DNA of 64,000 nt from Flavobacteriales bacterium (GCA_016713875.1 JADJOI010000003.1:2108001-2172000); one strand, 5' to 3'; positions 8,601 through 16,978 are shown, counted from the first letter of the stretch. Numbers and translations: made by a program. Notes: generated by a model not told the origin, from the sequence alone.

Positions 8601-11010
8601 GGTGAATGGCGCGCTGTTGACGAGCGTACCGGGTGCGGCCTGCGATGGCGGGATGTGGGATGGTGTGAAGGTGCTGGGCAACGAGACCTCGGTGGGTGCC
8701 GGGCTGGTGGAGATGAACTCGGGTGCGCGGATCGAGAACGCATACGTGGCCTTGCTGGGCAGCAACGGCGACCCGGTGACATTGAATACGAGCAGCGGAG
8801 CGGGAGGCCGGATGCTGCTGGATGATGCGGGGTTCGTGAACAACGTGCGGGATGTGGTGCGCTACGGCGAGCAACAACCGGTGGACATGGTGGTGAACAA
8901 TTGCCGCTTCATCACCACGCGCGAGCTGGTGGACCCGACCCTGGTGCCGCTGTCGCATGTGTGGTTATTGAGCACGGGGACGACGAGTTTCCACGGCTGC
9001 ACGTTCGGCAACCTGCGTGATGACCTGCCCAGCGATCCGGAGGAGCGTGGAGTCTTCGGGATCGTGGGGCTTGCTGCGAACGTGAACGTGGAACCCCTGG
9101 CCCCGGGTGAGCCCGGCAACCGCTTTGTGAACCTGTTCTCCGGGGTGAAGCACTACAGCGTGAACCAGACCACGCTGGTGGTGGACCAGAACCACTTTGA
9201 AGGCTGCAGCCGCGGGGTGGCCGTGGTGGGCACACCGAACGTGACCTTCACCCGGAACGAGGTGCATGTGCGCGGCACGGAAGGGACCGGCCCGGCGAAC
9301 TACGGCACCTACTTCTACAACAGCCGGAGCTTTGAGTACGAGCAGAACAGCTTCTTGGGGATGGACGATGGTGCGCTCAAGGCGGGCAGTGTGTTCCATA
9401 CCATCGGGCCTTACAACGATGAGGTGTATAAGAACACCTACGACCGGTTCAACGGGAGTATCGGGACACTGTACAGCGCCGGACTCATCTTCAGCGGGGT
9501 GAACAGCAGCGCGGACCATACTTCGGGCATCAGCTGGCGGTGCAACGACCTGAGCCTGTTGCATGAGAACGACCACGATGTGGGCTTCACCGATGGGGCG
9601 GGTGCGACGACGGTCAGGAATACGCAAGGAACCGATGATGAACATACCACACTGGCCGGAAACCGCTACACCGACCTCAACATCGACTGCACGAACAACC
9701 CCGACAAACATCTGTATGTGGAGGATGAGAACATCAATTTGTTCTACTACTTCCACCATGAGCAGGATATGGCAGAGCCTTTCGATCTACGCCCTGATTG
9801 TTCGAGTCCACCAGTAGACCCAGGTATGTGGTTCACAGACGCCGGCGTAGGCTATGTTGAAGGAGGAGTCGAACCATCATGCCCTGCCCACCTTGCGCAA
9901 TTCGCACCCGACGAAGACCTTGAGGATGAGATCACCTGGGCCGAGGAACAGAAGGAGGTGGTGGAAGCGGTGTATGATAATTGGAAGGACGGTGGCAGCA
10001 CGCAAGAGCTGCTGAGCTTTGTGCAGGACCCGGCGAACGACAGCTACGCGGTGCGGAATGCGCTGATGTTGGCAGCACCGTCGGTGACCTTCCTGGTCTG
10101 GCGGCAGGTATTCGAGCGCGAACCGGCCATGAACCCCTGGCATGTGGCCCAGGCGCTGATCGCCAACAGCCCGTTGCAACGGGAGGTGCTGGACCTGTTG
10201 GAGGAGTACGACTTTCACCCATATTACGAGGCCTTGGTGCTGGATGCGCAGGGAGAGGGGGTGATCATGCACGCCATGTACCAGAGCGAGATCGCGCATT
10301 TCGCGGGCAGGCATGAGCGGGCCCTGGGCGACCTGACGCGCAAGGCCCTGCGCAGCGGGGACCCTGTGGCGATGGCGAATGCGCGGAGCTGGCACGAAGC
10401 CCACCCTGCGGCCAGCAGCACCGAGGCGCTGGTGGACCTGTGCCTGGCCCTGAGCGACCTGGAGCGCGCCCGGCAGGTGGTGGATTCGGAACTGGTGGCC
10501 TCGCCCTACCGCGACTACTGGGAGGTGCAGGACCTGTATCTGAGCCTGCTGGAGGACAGCCTGGGGCCCTTGGACCTTAGCCCTGCCGGCCAGCAGGCCC
10601 TGTTGCCGATCGCGCTGAGCCGCGAACATGGCAGTGGACAAGCACAAGCGTGGATGACCCTGCTAGGCGGTGGATTCGTTGAGCAGGTGGTGCTGCCGAA
10701 CCACGATCAACCCCGGGCGCCGGTGCACGAGGTACGTCCGCGGGTACTGCCCCCGACACCGTTCATCAATGTACACCCGAACCCGAGCGATGGGCCGGTG
10801 GTGGTGGTGTGCCGCCTGCCGGAAGGTGCGCAAGGGGGGCACCTGCTGGTGCAGGACCCCTTGGGACGGAGCATCCATCAGCAGCCCTTCCACGGTAAAG
10901 TGCAGCTCTTGGACCTGGATACCCGTACCTTAGCTACCGGCGTGTACACCGCCGTGCTGGAGGCCGATGGCATCCGGATCGGTGTGGCCAAGTTCGAACT
11001 GGTGCGATGA
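5677..11010 (+). CDS. Giant secreted right-handed beta-helix protein with T9SS type A sorting domain
   Basis: The ATG at 5677 is followed by a signal peptide (MRHLLCISALLACASTYPQ from the second methionine), giving about 1777 residues; the frame extends further upstream but without a leader. After the leader comes YYVDANVATSGDGSIGAPFK, the usual opening of pectate-lyase-like beta-helix proteins, followed by many N-rich coils such as YNSFTNC and VRNVDFMG. A second parallel-helix section spans roughly residues 930-1400. An alpha-helical section (about 1420-1650) follows, and the protein ends in a sorting domain starting near INVHPNPSDG. It is probably an outer-surface adhesin or polysaccharide-interacting protein; no catalytic residues were recognised. 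The first third is visibly more AT-rich than the rest, suggesting a chimeric history. Its stop overlaps the next start in ATGA. Confidence 0.85.
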   Translation: MNTKNTSPRPMRHLLCISALLACASTYPQTYYVDANVATSGDGSIGAPFKTIADLNNAVGPISSGESVKLARGGEYPGTITVASGSQNVTIEAYGSGANPLILGTEDIAPSAWTHQGGGLWRINVVDANAQYHLYEGGGLNAVRREPARHPNVGYLRNETYTDGGATGTIELSPGTPLGSVDPIGAQLVCRTRNWQYEHVRVTGLNAQGGLEFQPSLGYDIGTDNWGLFLQGTFALIDQVGEWGTEDIPGTSNDHLYYYTGDLNNPPEGVAISRTERGVRIEAGFNNVTVRNVDFMGQYGAGVTFGQGTGLTIEGCTFNDLRRGIDDRSSSGGVGSGHTLMYNSFTNCHDYALLCKADNTTAEHNTFTQIGIQPEALRLAPNYPGNVFGSYGGASFTGHGYTFRYNLIEQVGNAALSLNGQGLVEYNTIRGALQTLNDAGAIQIDYCDGLELRTNIITEVGDNVGSLETTATEYDNYGAIFYGIYFGDHYIVNTRVDGNTVSDATKGIHVDHNLCSENAIVTNNILFNNDVQLSITDLSNYQDTYMVDDEGAPLPVGCIGDGSFGGMGAGANHRATYSDVYERNILYSLRTDQLCLELGQAWASGYAGTKPLVDFGTFDHNYYCNPFSKVTMGDRVSYNVTGVTQYLSAQVIPYTLEGWRSAKNEDHHSSTSPLHLKDYALTAETPTGINHDDDLDGGVANWTCTGCGSGAETTTVVNGTDLALRSTNCTWVERGCDPLQAEPVDGNNSGAYVFRFKMRAEGVDAMRLAPVFESTYRNEVYFGVSPEWRDHELVVNVTDGGNGDNLYTSWQNLQFGLGATTSCVVDVDDVVVRRATVDPDHYANEVAPNHILRYNNPLEQTMNDPQNVAATGGEVTLGPGCWSDVYGTIYSGSVDLDPWESIVLFKLSGAFDHANGYTVSGDEVWSTDKNIRGSLVVPNGASLTIDGATIGFADSRVDNNPTTNVVVQPGGVLRLVNGALLTSVPGAACDGGMWDGVKVLGNETSVGAGLVEMNSGARIENAYVALLGSNGDPVTLNTSSGAGGRMLLDDAGFVNNVRDVVRYGEQQPVDMVVNNCRFITTRELVDPTLVPLSHVWLLSTGTTSFHGCTFGNLRDDLPSDPEERGVFGIVGLAANVNVEPLAPGEPGNRFVNLFSGVKHYSVNQTTLVVDQNHFEGCSRGVAVVGTPNVTFTRNEVHVRGTEGTGPANYGTYFYNSRSFEYEQNSFLGMDDGALKAGSVFHTIGPYNDEVYKNTYDRFNGSIGTLYSAGLIFSGVNSSADHTSGISWRCNDLSLLHENDHDVGFTDGAGATTVRNTQGTDDEHTTLAGNRYTDLNIDCTNNPDKHLYVEDENINLFYYFHHEQDMAEPFDLRPDCSSPPVDPGMWFTDAGVGYVEGGVEPSCPAHLAQFAPDEDLEDEITWAEEQKEVVEAVYDNWKDGGSTQELLSFVQDPANDSYAVRNALMLAAPSVTFLVWRQVFEREPAMNPWHVAQALIANSPLQREVLDLLEEYDFHPYYEALVLDAQGEGVIMHAMYQSEIAHFAGRHERALGDLTRKALRSGDPVAMANARSWHEAHPAASSTEALVDLCLALSDLERARQVVDSELVASPYRDYWEVQDLYLSLLEDSLGPLDLSPAGQQALLPIALSREHGSGQAQAWMTLLGGGFVEQVVLPNHDQPRAPVHEVRPRVLPPTPFINVHPNPSDGPVVVVCRLPEGAQGGHLLVQDPLGRSIHQQPFHGKVQLLDLDTRTLATGVYTAVLEADGIRIGVAKFELVR

Positions 11011-12548
11011 GGAAATGTGGTCTTTTATGGTGCATGGGGTTCGTGCAGCTCGTGACCAATGGACAGGTAGCCGCCCAGCAGTACCAGCGCCGGTATGATG
11101 CCTTCGGCCAACAGCGCGCACAGAACGGCTGGTCGATCGAGCCCTTGACGGACAGCACCTGGTTGGCGGTGGTGAACGGCCAATTGCAGGTGGGCAACTT
11201 GGTGTACAGCTCGGTGGTCGGGGGGCTGATCCTGAACGCCGATGGCGTTGCGCTGGACACGACCGTCGTTTTCCGGGAGGGGTATGCCACCTATCCCGGC
11301 TGGGCGAATGCGGCCGCTTTGCGGCAAGCCGGAGGGGTGCTGGTGGGCGGGAGCAACAAGGACTCGCTGAACACGGACCGGCCTGTGTTGTACCTCTTCG
11401 GACCCACGGGGCAGCTGGACACCCTGTACAGCTATGGGATCGCGGGGGAGGATTGGATCGGCCGCTGCGGTAAGCAGACCCCGGATGGGGGATACGTGAT
11501 CTCGGGAGAGACCAATACGGGGGGGCTCAGTGTGGACGGCTTTCTGTTGAAGGTGGACAGCCTGGGGAACCAAGAGTGGGTGCAGACCTATGGACTGGCG
11601 AACCGGTCGGAGGTGTTGACGACCGTGGACCTGGCGCCGGGGAACGGCTATTACCTGGGCGGCCAGGCCCACATGGGCGGCGGGAACTACGACCAATGGC
11701 TGCTGCGGGTGGATGGCAACGGGGATGTGATCTGGGAAGAGGAATACCCCACCCCCTACCATGACCCGAGCACGCATGTGACCACCTTGGCGGACAGCGC
11801 TGCGGTGTTCGCCACTGCTTGGTCAATAAACCCCGATGACGACCAGGTGCTGGCGCTGGTGAAAGTGGAGCCGAACGGGAGCACGGTCTGGTCGAAGACC
11901 TACGATGGTGCGGCCTACAACACGGCCTTGTTCGCCGTGAAGGAGGTGAGCCCCGGTGGGGACCTGATCGCGGTGGGGCAGAGCTCGTTGCCCAGCCTGT
12001 TCAACGGCGTTCTGTTGCGCACCACGGCGCAGGGCGACAGTGTGTGGATGCGGTACTACCAGTACGCGGATAGTGTATGGACACAGGGCCACGGGACCTT
12101 GCGCGATGTGGTGCCCACCGCCGATGGGGGTTTCATCGCAGTCGGGAGGGCGATGGCCAGCAGCAACAACCCGAACGACCCGCCGATCTACGGACAGGAC
12201 ACGTGGGTGGTGAAGGTGGACAGCATGGGCTGCCTGGAGCCGGGCTGCCACCTGATCACGGGCCTGACGAGCCAGGTGACGAACCTGCGCGGTGCGCTGC
12301 GGGTGTGGCCAAACCCTGTGCAGGGGCAGGGGCAGGTGCAGGTGGCGTGGGACCTGCCGGAGGCGGTGACCGGTTCGGCGCAGCTGACGCTGGTGAGCGC
12401 GGCGGGACAGGTGATGGGTACCTGGCCGGTGGCGCTGGCGGAGCAGGGGCATACCCTGGACCTGGGCAGCACTTCCCCGGGCCTGTACCACGTGCACCTG
12501 GTGGTGGAGGGGCGGTGGGTGAGCGGGGCGCGGGTAGTCGTTCAGTGA
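11007..12548 (+). CDS. Secreted propeller-like T9SS cargo, tandem copy 1
   Basis: This protein has 513 residues with an N-terminal leader ending near GQVAAQQ. The body consists of repeats of the form DGGYVISGETNTGG..D.FLLKVDSLGNQEW, with blade-like spacing, as in bacterial secreted beta-propellers. The C-terminal 80 residues form a sorting domain (LRVWPNPVQG...) directly after GCLEPGCHLITGLTSQVTN. The start overlaps the stop of the beta-helix gene by 4 bp (ATGA), which implies translational coupling. The first 130 residues of the mature protein are almost identical to copy 2, so the duplication is recent or kept homogeneous by gene conversion. Ligand and function are unknown. Confidence 0.85.
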   Translation: MRKCGLLWCMGFVQLVTNGQVAAQQYQRRYDAFGQQRAQNGWSIEPLTDSTWLAVVNGQLQVGNLVYSSVVGGLILNADGVALDTTVVFREGYATYPGWANAAALRQAGGVLVGGSNKDSLNTDRPVLYLFGPTGQLDTLYSYGIAGEDWIGRCGKQTPDGGYVISGETNTGGLSVDGFLLKVDSLGNQEWVQTYGLANRSEVLTTVDLAPGNGYYLGGQAHMGGGNYDQWLLRVDGNGDVIWEEEYPTPYHDPSTHVTTLADSAAVFATAWSINPDDDQVLALVKVEPNGSTVWSKTYDGAAYNTALFAVKEVSPGGDLIAVGQSSLPSLFNGVLLRTTAQGDSVWMRYYQYADSVWTQGHGTLRDVVPTADGGFIAVGRAMASSNNPNDPPIYGQDTWVVKVDSMGCLEPGCHLITGLTSQVTNLRGALRVWPNPVQGQGQVQVAWDLPEAVTGSAQLTLVSAAGQVMGTWPVALAEQGHTLDLGSTSPGLYHVHLVVEGRWVSGARVVVQ

Positions 12549-12613
12549 AAAGCTGAAAGGGGAAAGCTGAAAGCCGAAAGAAGGGACGACCTGACGGCAG
12601 CAGGGGACGCGGC

Positions 12614-12725
12614 CTCCAGCTTCTGGCCTCCAGCCTCCAGCCTCTAGCCTCTAGCCGCCAGCCACCAGCCGCCGGCCACCAGCCGCCAGCTTCCGGCCGC
12701 CGGCCACAGGCCACCAGCTACCGGC
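12614..12725. repeat. Heptanucleotide tract (16 units, YNCCRGC type)
   Basis: Sixteen consecutive 7-bp units can be read without a gap: CTCCAGC, TTCTGGC, CTCCAGC, CTCCAGC, CTCTAGC, CTCTAGC, CGCCAGC, CACCAGC and so on. Positions 5 and 6 are nearly always RG and position 7 is C, while the first two bases vary. The phase is kept strictly despite the sequence drift. Confidence 0.9.
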
Positions 12726-12730
12726 TGCGG

Positions 12731-12801
12731 GACGCCTTCACGAAGACCTCGGCGCGCGAGGGGAGATCGCTTCAGGCGGAGGACCGCCTTCGCGATGACG
12801 G
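12731..12801. repeat. 70-nt hairpin module, copy 1
   Basis: It directly follows the heptad tract. It contains the stem CCTCG/CGAGG around GCGCG and a second perfect stem AGGCGG/CCGCCT around AGGA. Three further copies are at 14888-14962, 17077-17146 and 18029-18100, each also next to a heptad tract. Confidence 0.75.
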
Positions 12802-12930
12802 TGTGGAACATGATCGGTACAGGTACCCAACCTCTCCGGACCGTCACTGCGAGGCGTGTGCGGTGGGTTGTGCGAAAGGCGCCGTGACCGTCTCCCCTAG
12901 GTGGACGGAACCACCACGCACGGAAGCCCC

Positions 12931-13075
12931 CGCCTGAGCAGCGAACATTCGCTGCGGGTGCACACCCGAGGGCACGGGGAGGTTCCGGTCCGAGGGGATC
13001 CGGCGTGCCTGAGTTGCCACCTCCCCCACCCCCTCCTTGCCCGGCGCGTGGAGCGATCCACGCGCAGGAGGGGCG
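12931..13075. repeat. Structured ~150-nt repeat element, copy 1
   Basis: Three stems are visible: CAGCGAA/TTCGCTG at 12939-12954; GGGGAGGT (12976-12983) with ACCTCCCC (13019-13026); and GCGCGTGGA/TCCACGCGC (13044-13065) around GCGA, extended by CCCCTCCT/AGGAGGGG. An alternative stem GGCACG/CGTGCC (12971-12976 with 13004-13009) competes with the second one. Related copies are at 15083-15233 and, inverted, at 53535-53695. Confidence 0.7.
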
Positions 13076-13126
13076 TTCATCCGGCAAGGATCTCCCTGTT
13101 GCGGACACGATCACCTTCCCCTTCGA

Positions 13127-13215
13127 CCCGTACCTTGGCTACCGGCGTGTACACCGCCGTGCTGGAGGCCGATGGCATCCGGATCGGTGTGGCCAAGTTC
13201 GAACTGGTGCGATGA
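13127..13215 (+). pseudogene. Captured 3' tail of the beta-helix gene, copy at the tandem junction
   Basis: This stretch nearly duplicates the last 89 bp of the beta-helix gene (10922-11010), including the last codons of its sorting domain (GVYTAVLEADGIRIGVAKFE) and the TGA that overlaps the next ATG. It has no start of its own and marks the left edge of the duplicated unit, about 2205 bp from the original. Confidence 0.85.
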
Positions 13216-14768
13216 GAAGATGCGGCCTGCCTTGGTTCATTGCATTCGTGCAGCTCGTGACCATTCGACACGTAGCTGCCCAGCAGTACCAGCGCCGGTA
13301 TGATGTCTTCGACCAACAGCGTGCGCAGAACGGCTGGTCGATCGAGCCCTTGACGGACAGCACCTGGTTGGCGGTGGTGAACGGCCAATTGCAGGTGGGC
13401 AACCTGGTGTACAGCTCGGTGGTCGGGGGGCTGATCCTGAACGCCGATGGCGTTGCGCTGGACACGACCGTCGTTTTCCGGGAGGGCTATGCCACCTATC
13501 CCGGCTGGGCGAATGCGGCCGCATTGCGGCAAGCCGGAGGGGTGCTGGTGGGCGGGAGCAACAAGGACTCGCTGAACACGGACCGGCCTGTGTTGTACCT
13601 CTTCGGCCCCACGGGGCAGGTGGACACCCTGTACAGCTATGGGATCGCGGGGGAGGATTGGATCGGTCGCTGCGGTAAGCAGACCCCGGATGGGGGATAC
13701 GTGATCACGGGAGAGACCAATACGGGGGGGATCAGTGTGGACGGCTTTCTGCTGAAGGTGGACAGCCTGGGGAACCAGGAGTGGGTGCAGACCTACGGGC
13801 TGGCCAATAGAGCGGAGTACTTGACCACCGTGGATCTAGCCCCAGGGAATGGCTACTACCTAGGCGGAAAACTACACGTGGGCGGTGGAAACTATGATCA
13901 ATGGCTGCTCGGTGTGGATAGCGCGGGCCACGAAGTGTGGCAGGAGACCTACGGTAGCATCCATAATGATTACCCAAGCGCCCATGTGACCAGCGTAGCG
14001 GACGGCACCGTGGTGTTCGCGACGAGCTTCACTCTGAACGCCGACGAAGATCAGGTGCTGGCCCTGGTGAAGGTCGATCCGGATGGGATGACGCTCTGGA
14101 GCAAGACGTACGACGGGGCCCAATTCAACAACGCCTTGTATGCCGTGAAGGAGGTGAGCCCCGGCGGTGACCTGATCGCGGTGGGGCAGAGCTCCCTACC
14201 CGATCCAATGAACGGCGTGTTACTGCGCACCACCGCGCAGGGCGACAGTCTGTGGTTGCGCTACTACCACTATGCGGACAGCGTGTGGACCCAAGGGAAA
14301 GGATTCTTGCGCGATGTGGTGCCGACCCCGGACGGTGGCTTCATCGCCGTGGGTACTGCCATGGCCAGCAGCAACAACCCGAACGACCCGCCGATCTACG
14401 GACAGGACACCTGGGTGGTGAAGGTGGACAGCATGGGCTGCCTGGAGCCGGGCTGCCACCTGATCACGGGCCTGACGAGCCAGGTGACGAACCTGCGCGG
14501 TGCGCTGCGGGTGTGGCCGAACCCGGTCGGGGCGCAGGGGCAGGGGCAGGGGCAGGTGCAGGTGGCGTGGGACCTGCCGGAGGTGGGGACCGGATCGGCG
14601 CAGCTGACGCTGGTGAGCCTGGCGGGACGGGTGATGGGCAGCTGGCCGGTGGCGCTGGCGGAGCGAGGGCACAGCTTGGACCTGGTCGGTTATGCGGCGG
14701 GGCTGTACCACGTGCACCTGGTGGTAGAGGGGCGGTGGGTGAGCGGGGCGAAGGTGGTGGTGGAGTGA
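13212..14768 (+). CDS. Secreted propeller-like T9SS cargo, tandem copy 2
   Basis: The ATG at 13212 gives 518 residues and a leader (MRRCGLPWFIAFVQLV...AAQQ) equivalent to that of copy 1. The open frame continues upstream only through the repeat spacer and captured tail, so the earlier starts are not real. The blades match copy 1 almost residue for residue up to about residue 200 and then diverge (for example SAGHEVWQETYGSIHNDY). The sorting domain is again nearly identical but carries extra GQ-rich residues (VGAQGQGQGQVQVAW), reflecting a small GGGGCA repeat expansion in the DNA. The start overlaps the captured TGA in ATGA, which preserves the layout seen at copy 1. Confidence 0.85.
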   Translation: MRRCGLPWFIAFVQLVTIRHVAAQQYQRRYDVFDQQRAQNGWSIEPLTDSTWLAVVNGQLQVGNLVYSSVVGGLILNADGVALDTTVVFREGYATYPGWANAAALRQAGGVLVGGSNKDSLNTDRPVLYLFGPTGQVDTLYSYGIAGEDWIGRCGKQTPDGGYVITGETNTGGISVDGFLLKVDSLGNQEWVQTYGLANRAEYLTTVDLAPGNGYYLGGKLHVGGGNYDQWLLGVDSAGHEVWQETYGSIHNDYPSAHVTSVADGTVVFATSFTLNADEDQVLALVKVDPDGMTLWSKTYDGAQFNNALYAVKEVSPGGDLIAVGQSSLPDPMNGVLLRTTAQGDSLWLRYYHYADSVWTQGKGFLRDVVPTPDGGFIAVGTAMASSNNPNDPPIYGQDTWVVKVDSMGCLEPGCHLITGLTSQVTNLRGALRVWPNPVGAQGQGQGQVQVAWDLPEVGTGSAQLTLVSLAGRVMGSWPVALAERGHSLDLVGYAAGLYHVHLVVEGRWVSGAKVVVE

Positions 14769-14812
14769 GGGAGGGAGACGGGTAGCGACCGGACGGCAGC
14801 GGGGGACTTGGC

Positions 14813-14882
14813 CTCCAGCTTCTGGCCGCCAGCCTCCGGCCACTAGCCTCCAGCCGCCGGCCACAGGCCACCAGCCGCCGGC
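14813..14882. repeat. Heptanucleotide tract (10 units)
   Basis: Ten in-phase 7-bp units: CTCCAGC, TTCTGGC, CGCCAGC, CTCCGGC, CACTAGC, CTCCAGC, CGCCGGC, CACAGGC, CACCAGC, CGCCGGC. It has six units fewer than the copy at 12614, so unit number changes between duplicates. Confidence 0.9.
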
Positions 14883-14887
14883 TGCGG

Positions 14888-14962
14888 GACGCCTGCACGA
14901 AGACCGAGGCGTGCGAGGGGAGATCGCTTCGGCCGCAGAGCCGGACCTCGCGAAGACGGTGG
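14888..14962. repeat. 70-nt hairpin module, copy 2
   Basis: This is the most diverged of the four copies. GACCGAGGCGTGCGAGGGGA replaces the CCTCG stem context, but the GAGATCGCTTC core is kept. Confidence 0.6.
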
Positions 14963-15082
14963 GGAGGTGATCGGTACAGGTACCCAACCTCTCCGGACCG
15001 TCACTGCGAGGCGTGTGCGGTGGGTTGTGCGAAAGGCGCCGTGGTAGTCTCCCCTAGGTGGACGGAACCACCACGCACGGAA

Positions 15083-15233
15083 GCCTTTTCCTGAGCAGCG
15101 AACGCCCGCTGCGGGTGCACAAGGAGGGGCACGGGGAGGGTTCGATCCGCAGGGATCCGAACGTGCCTGAGCGGCTACCGCCCCCACCCCCTCCTTGCCC
15201 GGCGCGTGAAGCGATCCACGCGCAGGTGGGGCG
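15083..15233. repeat. Structured ~150-nt repeat element, copy 2
   Basis: The outer stem GGCACG (15128-15133) with CGTGCC (15162-15167) is kept. The inner stem is now GTTCGATCC (15140-15148) with GGATCCGAAC (15153-15162), where copy 1 has CCGGTCC with GGATCCGG. Both sides changed together, so pairing survives. The final hairpin is GCGCGTGAA/TCCACGCGC. Confidence 0.65.
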
Positions 15234-15283
15234 TTCATCCGGCAAGGATCACCCTGATGCGGACGCGATCACCTTTCCTTCAA

Positions 15284-15368
15284 CCCGTACCTTGGCTACT
15301 GGCGTGTACACAGCCGTGTTGGAGGCCGATGGCATCCGGATCGGTGTGGCCAAGTTCGAACTGGCATG
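15284..15368 (+). pseudogene. Captured 3' tail of the beta-helix gene, second junction copy
   Basis: A third copy of the last codons of the beta-helix sorting domain, ending GVAKFELA before the start of the third cargo gene. It carries a few silent differences from the other two and lies about 2157 bp after the previous one. Confidence 0.8.
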
Positions 15369-16913
15369 ATGTTGAACCGACGTGCCTTACCAGCCTGCGC
15401 AGCGCTGCTCTTGTTGGTCAACCACAGGATGGACGCGCAAAGCTGGATGCGGCGCTACGACGCTTTTCAGCAGGAAGAGACACAGTTCGGATGGAGTGTG
15501 GAGCACGATGGAGATAGTGGGTACGTCGTCTTCTGCTTTACCACCTACCAAGATTCGGTCCTGTATGGACCCGTGGTGGGTGCAGCGCATCTCAATGGCG
15601 ATGGGCTGGTCAGCGCTGAGCATGTGTCCTGGGTCACTGGGAAATACTGCTATCCTGGATGGTCCAATACATCGGACAGAACTATGGATGGCGGTTTCGT
15701 GGTGGGAGGGTCAAGCGATGAAGGGGGCGACACGATCAGAGTGTGCGTATACCGCTTCGCTGCTGGTGGGCAGCCCGCCGGAATCCACGAACTCAACCTA
15801 CCTGGAGTGGCGTGGATCGGTCGGCAGGCGAAGCAGACACTCGATGGCGGCTTTTTGATCTGTGGGGAAACTTCCGCTACGGGTACCTTGGACGCGTTCC
15901 TAGTGAAAACCGACAGCCTTTTCCAAGTACAATGGGTGCAGACCTACGGGTCACCGAACCGGCGGGACTTGGCGCTTGCGGTGGCCTTGGCGCCGAATGG
16001 AGGATACTACCTCGGTGGGAAGAAGGAGATCACATTCAACAATTTTGACCAATGGGTGCTGCGGTTGGATGAGAATGGGAATCAGATCTGGCAGGCCACT
16101 TATGGTGTTGCAGGGAACAACGATGTCCCCAACGCCCATCTCGAAGCACTTGCGGATGGGAACTGTGTTTTCGCGAGTGCCTGGAACTTGACCGGGAACG
16201 GGGAGCATACGCTTTGCCTGGTGAAGATCGACACCGCGGGCGGGGTGCTTTGGTCGCACACCTACGGCGGATGGTGCGGAGGGTGTTCGCTGTTCGCCGT
16301 GAAGGAGATCACCCCGGGCGGAGACCTGATCAGCTGCGGGCAGGCGTGGAGCATTGCGGATGATGGCGAGCAAGGTGTGTTGCTGCGCACCACCGCGCAA
16401 GGCGACAGCGTATGGCAGCGCAACTTCTTCTATGCGGATAGTTTGATGAGCGATGGACAGGGAACACTGCGTGATGTGCTGCCAACGACCGACGGAGGCT
16501 TCATCGCCGTGGGCATGGTGTACAGCAGCGCCAGCGGTAACAACCCGCCGGGCTACGGGCAAGATCTGTGGGTGGTGAAGGTGGACAGCATGGGCTGCCT
16601 GGAGCCGGGCTGCCACCTGATCACGGGCCTGACGAGCCAGGTGACGAACCTGCGCGGGGCGCTGCGGGTGTGGCCGAACCCGGTGCAGGTGCAGGGGCAG
16701 GTGCAGGTGACGTGGGACCTGCCGGAGGCGGTGACCGGTTCGGCGCAGCTGACGCTGGTGAGCGCGGCGGGACAGGTGATGGGCAGCTGGCCGGTGGCGC
16801 TGGCCGAGCGAGGGCAGAGCCTCGACCTGGGCGGTTATGCGGCGGGGCTCTACCACGTGCACTTGGTGGTGGAGGGGCGGTGGGTGAGCGGGGCGCGGGT
16901 AGTCGTTCAGTGA
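15366..16913 (+). CDS. Secreted propeller-like T9SS cargo, tandem copy 3 (diverged)
   Basis: This protein has 515 residues with a leader (ACAALLLLVNHRMDAQ). The blade pattern is the same as in copies 1 and 2 (DGGFLICGETSATGTLDAFL, then VKTDSLFQVQWVQTYG), but the body differs at roughly half its positions. The last 120 residues (GCLEPGCHLITGLTSQVTN to the end) are almost identical to copy 1. This pattern of a diverged body with a conserved sorting domain suggests either gene conversion at the 3' end or constraint on the secretion signal. Function is unknown; surface localisation follows from the sorting domain. Confidence 0.85.
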   Translation: MMLNRRALPACAALLLLVNHRMDAQSWMRRYDAFQQEETQFGWSVEHDGDSGYVVFCFTTYQDSVLYGPVVGAAHLNGDGLVSAEHVSWVTGKYCYPGWSNTSDRTMDGGFVVGGSSDEGGDTIRVCVYRFAAGGQPAGIHELNLPGVAWIGRQAKQTLDGGFLICGETSATGTLDAFLVKTDSLFQVQWVQTYGSPNRRDLALAVALAPNGGYYLGGKKEITFNNFDQWVLRLDENGNQIWQATYGVAGNNDVPNAHLEALADGNCVFASAWNLTGNGEHTLCLVKIDTAGGVLWSHTYGGWCGGCSLFAVKEITPGGDLISCGQAWSIADDGEQGVLLRTTAQGDSVWQRNFFYADSLMSDGQGTLRDVLPTTDGGFIAVGMVYSSASGNNPPGYGQDLWVVKVDSMGCLEPGCHLITGLTSQVTNLRGALRVWPNPVQVQGQVQVTWDLPEAVTGSAQLTLVSAAGQVMGSWPVALAERGQSLDLGGYAAGLYHVHLVVEGRWVSGARVVVQ

Positions 16914-16946
16914 AAAGCTGAAAGGGGAAAGCTGAAAGCTGAAACA
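16914..16946. repeat. AGCTGAA-type heptad tract at stop codon
   Basis: Units AGCTGAA, AGGGGAA, AGCTGAA, AGCTGAA follow the TGA immediately. A matching tract begins at 12549 after copy 1 and none follows copy 2. Confidence 0.7.
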
Positions 16947-16978
16947 AGAGACGACCTGACGGCAGCAGGGGACGTGGC

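Larger units (their letters stand above)
12549..13126. repeat. Duplicated structured non-coding spacer, copy 1
   Basis: No gene is apparent in this 578-bp stretch. In order it contains a short 7-bp-period tract (AGCTGAA-type) right after the stop codon, a 16-unit heptad tract, a hairpin module, a segment with GTCAC/GTGAC complementary ends (about 12842-12888), and a structured palindromic element. A close copy fills 14769-15283, so the spacer was duplicated together with the cargo gene. Confidence 0.75.
14769..15283. repeat. Duplicated structured non-coding spacer, copy 2
   Basis: This 515-bp copy of the 12549-13126 spacer contains no gene. It lacks the AGCTGAA-type tract after the stop codon and has a shorter heptad tract, but keeps the hairpin module, the conserved GGACCGTCACTGCGAGGC segment and the structured repeat element. 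Confidence 0.75.

Noticed and set aside
13005..13211. Upstream extension of the second cargo ORF through the spacer
   Set aside because: It runs through repeat DNA and the captured sorting-domain tail and lacks a leader; the equivalent ATG of copy 1 is at the ATGA overlap.
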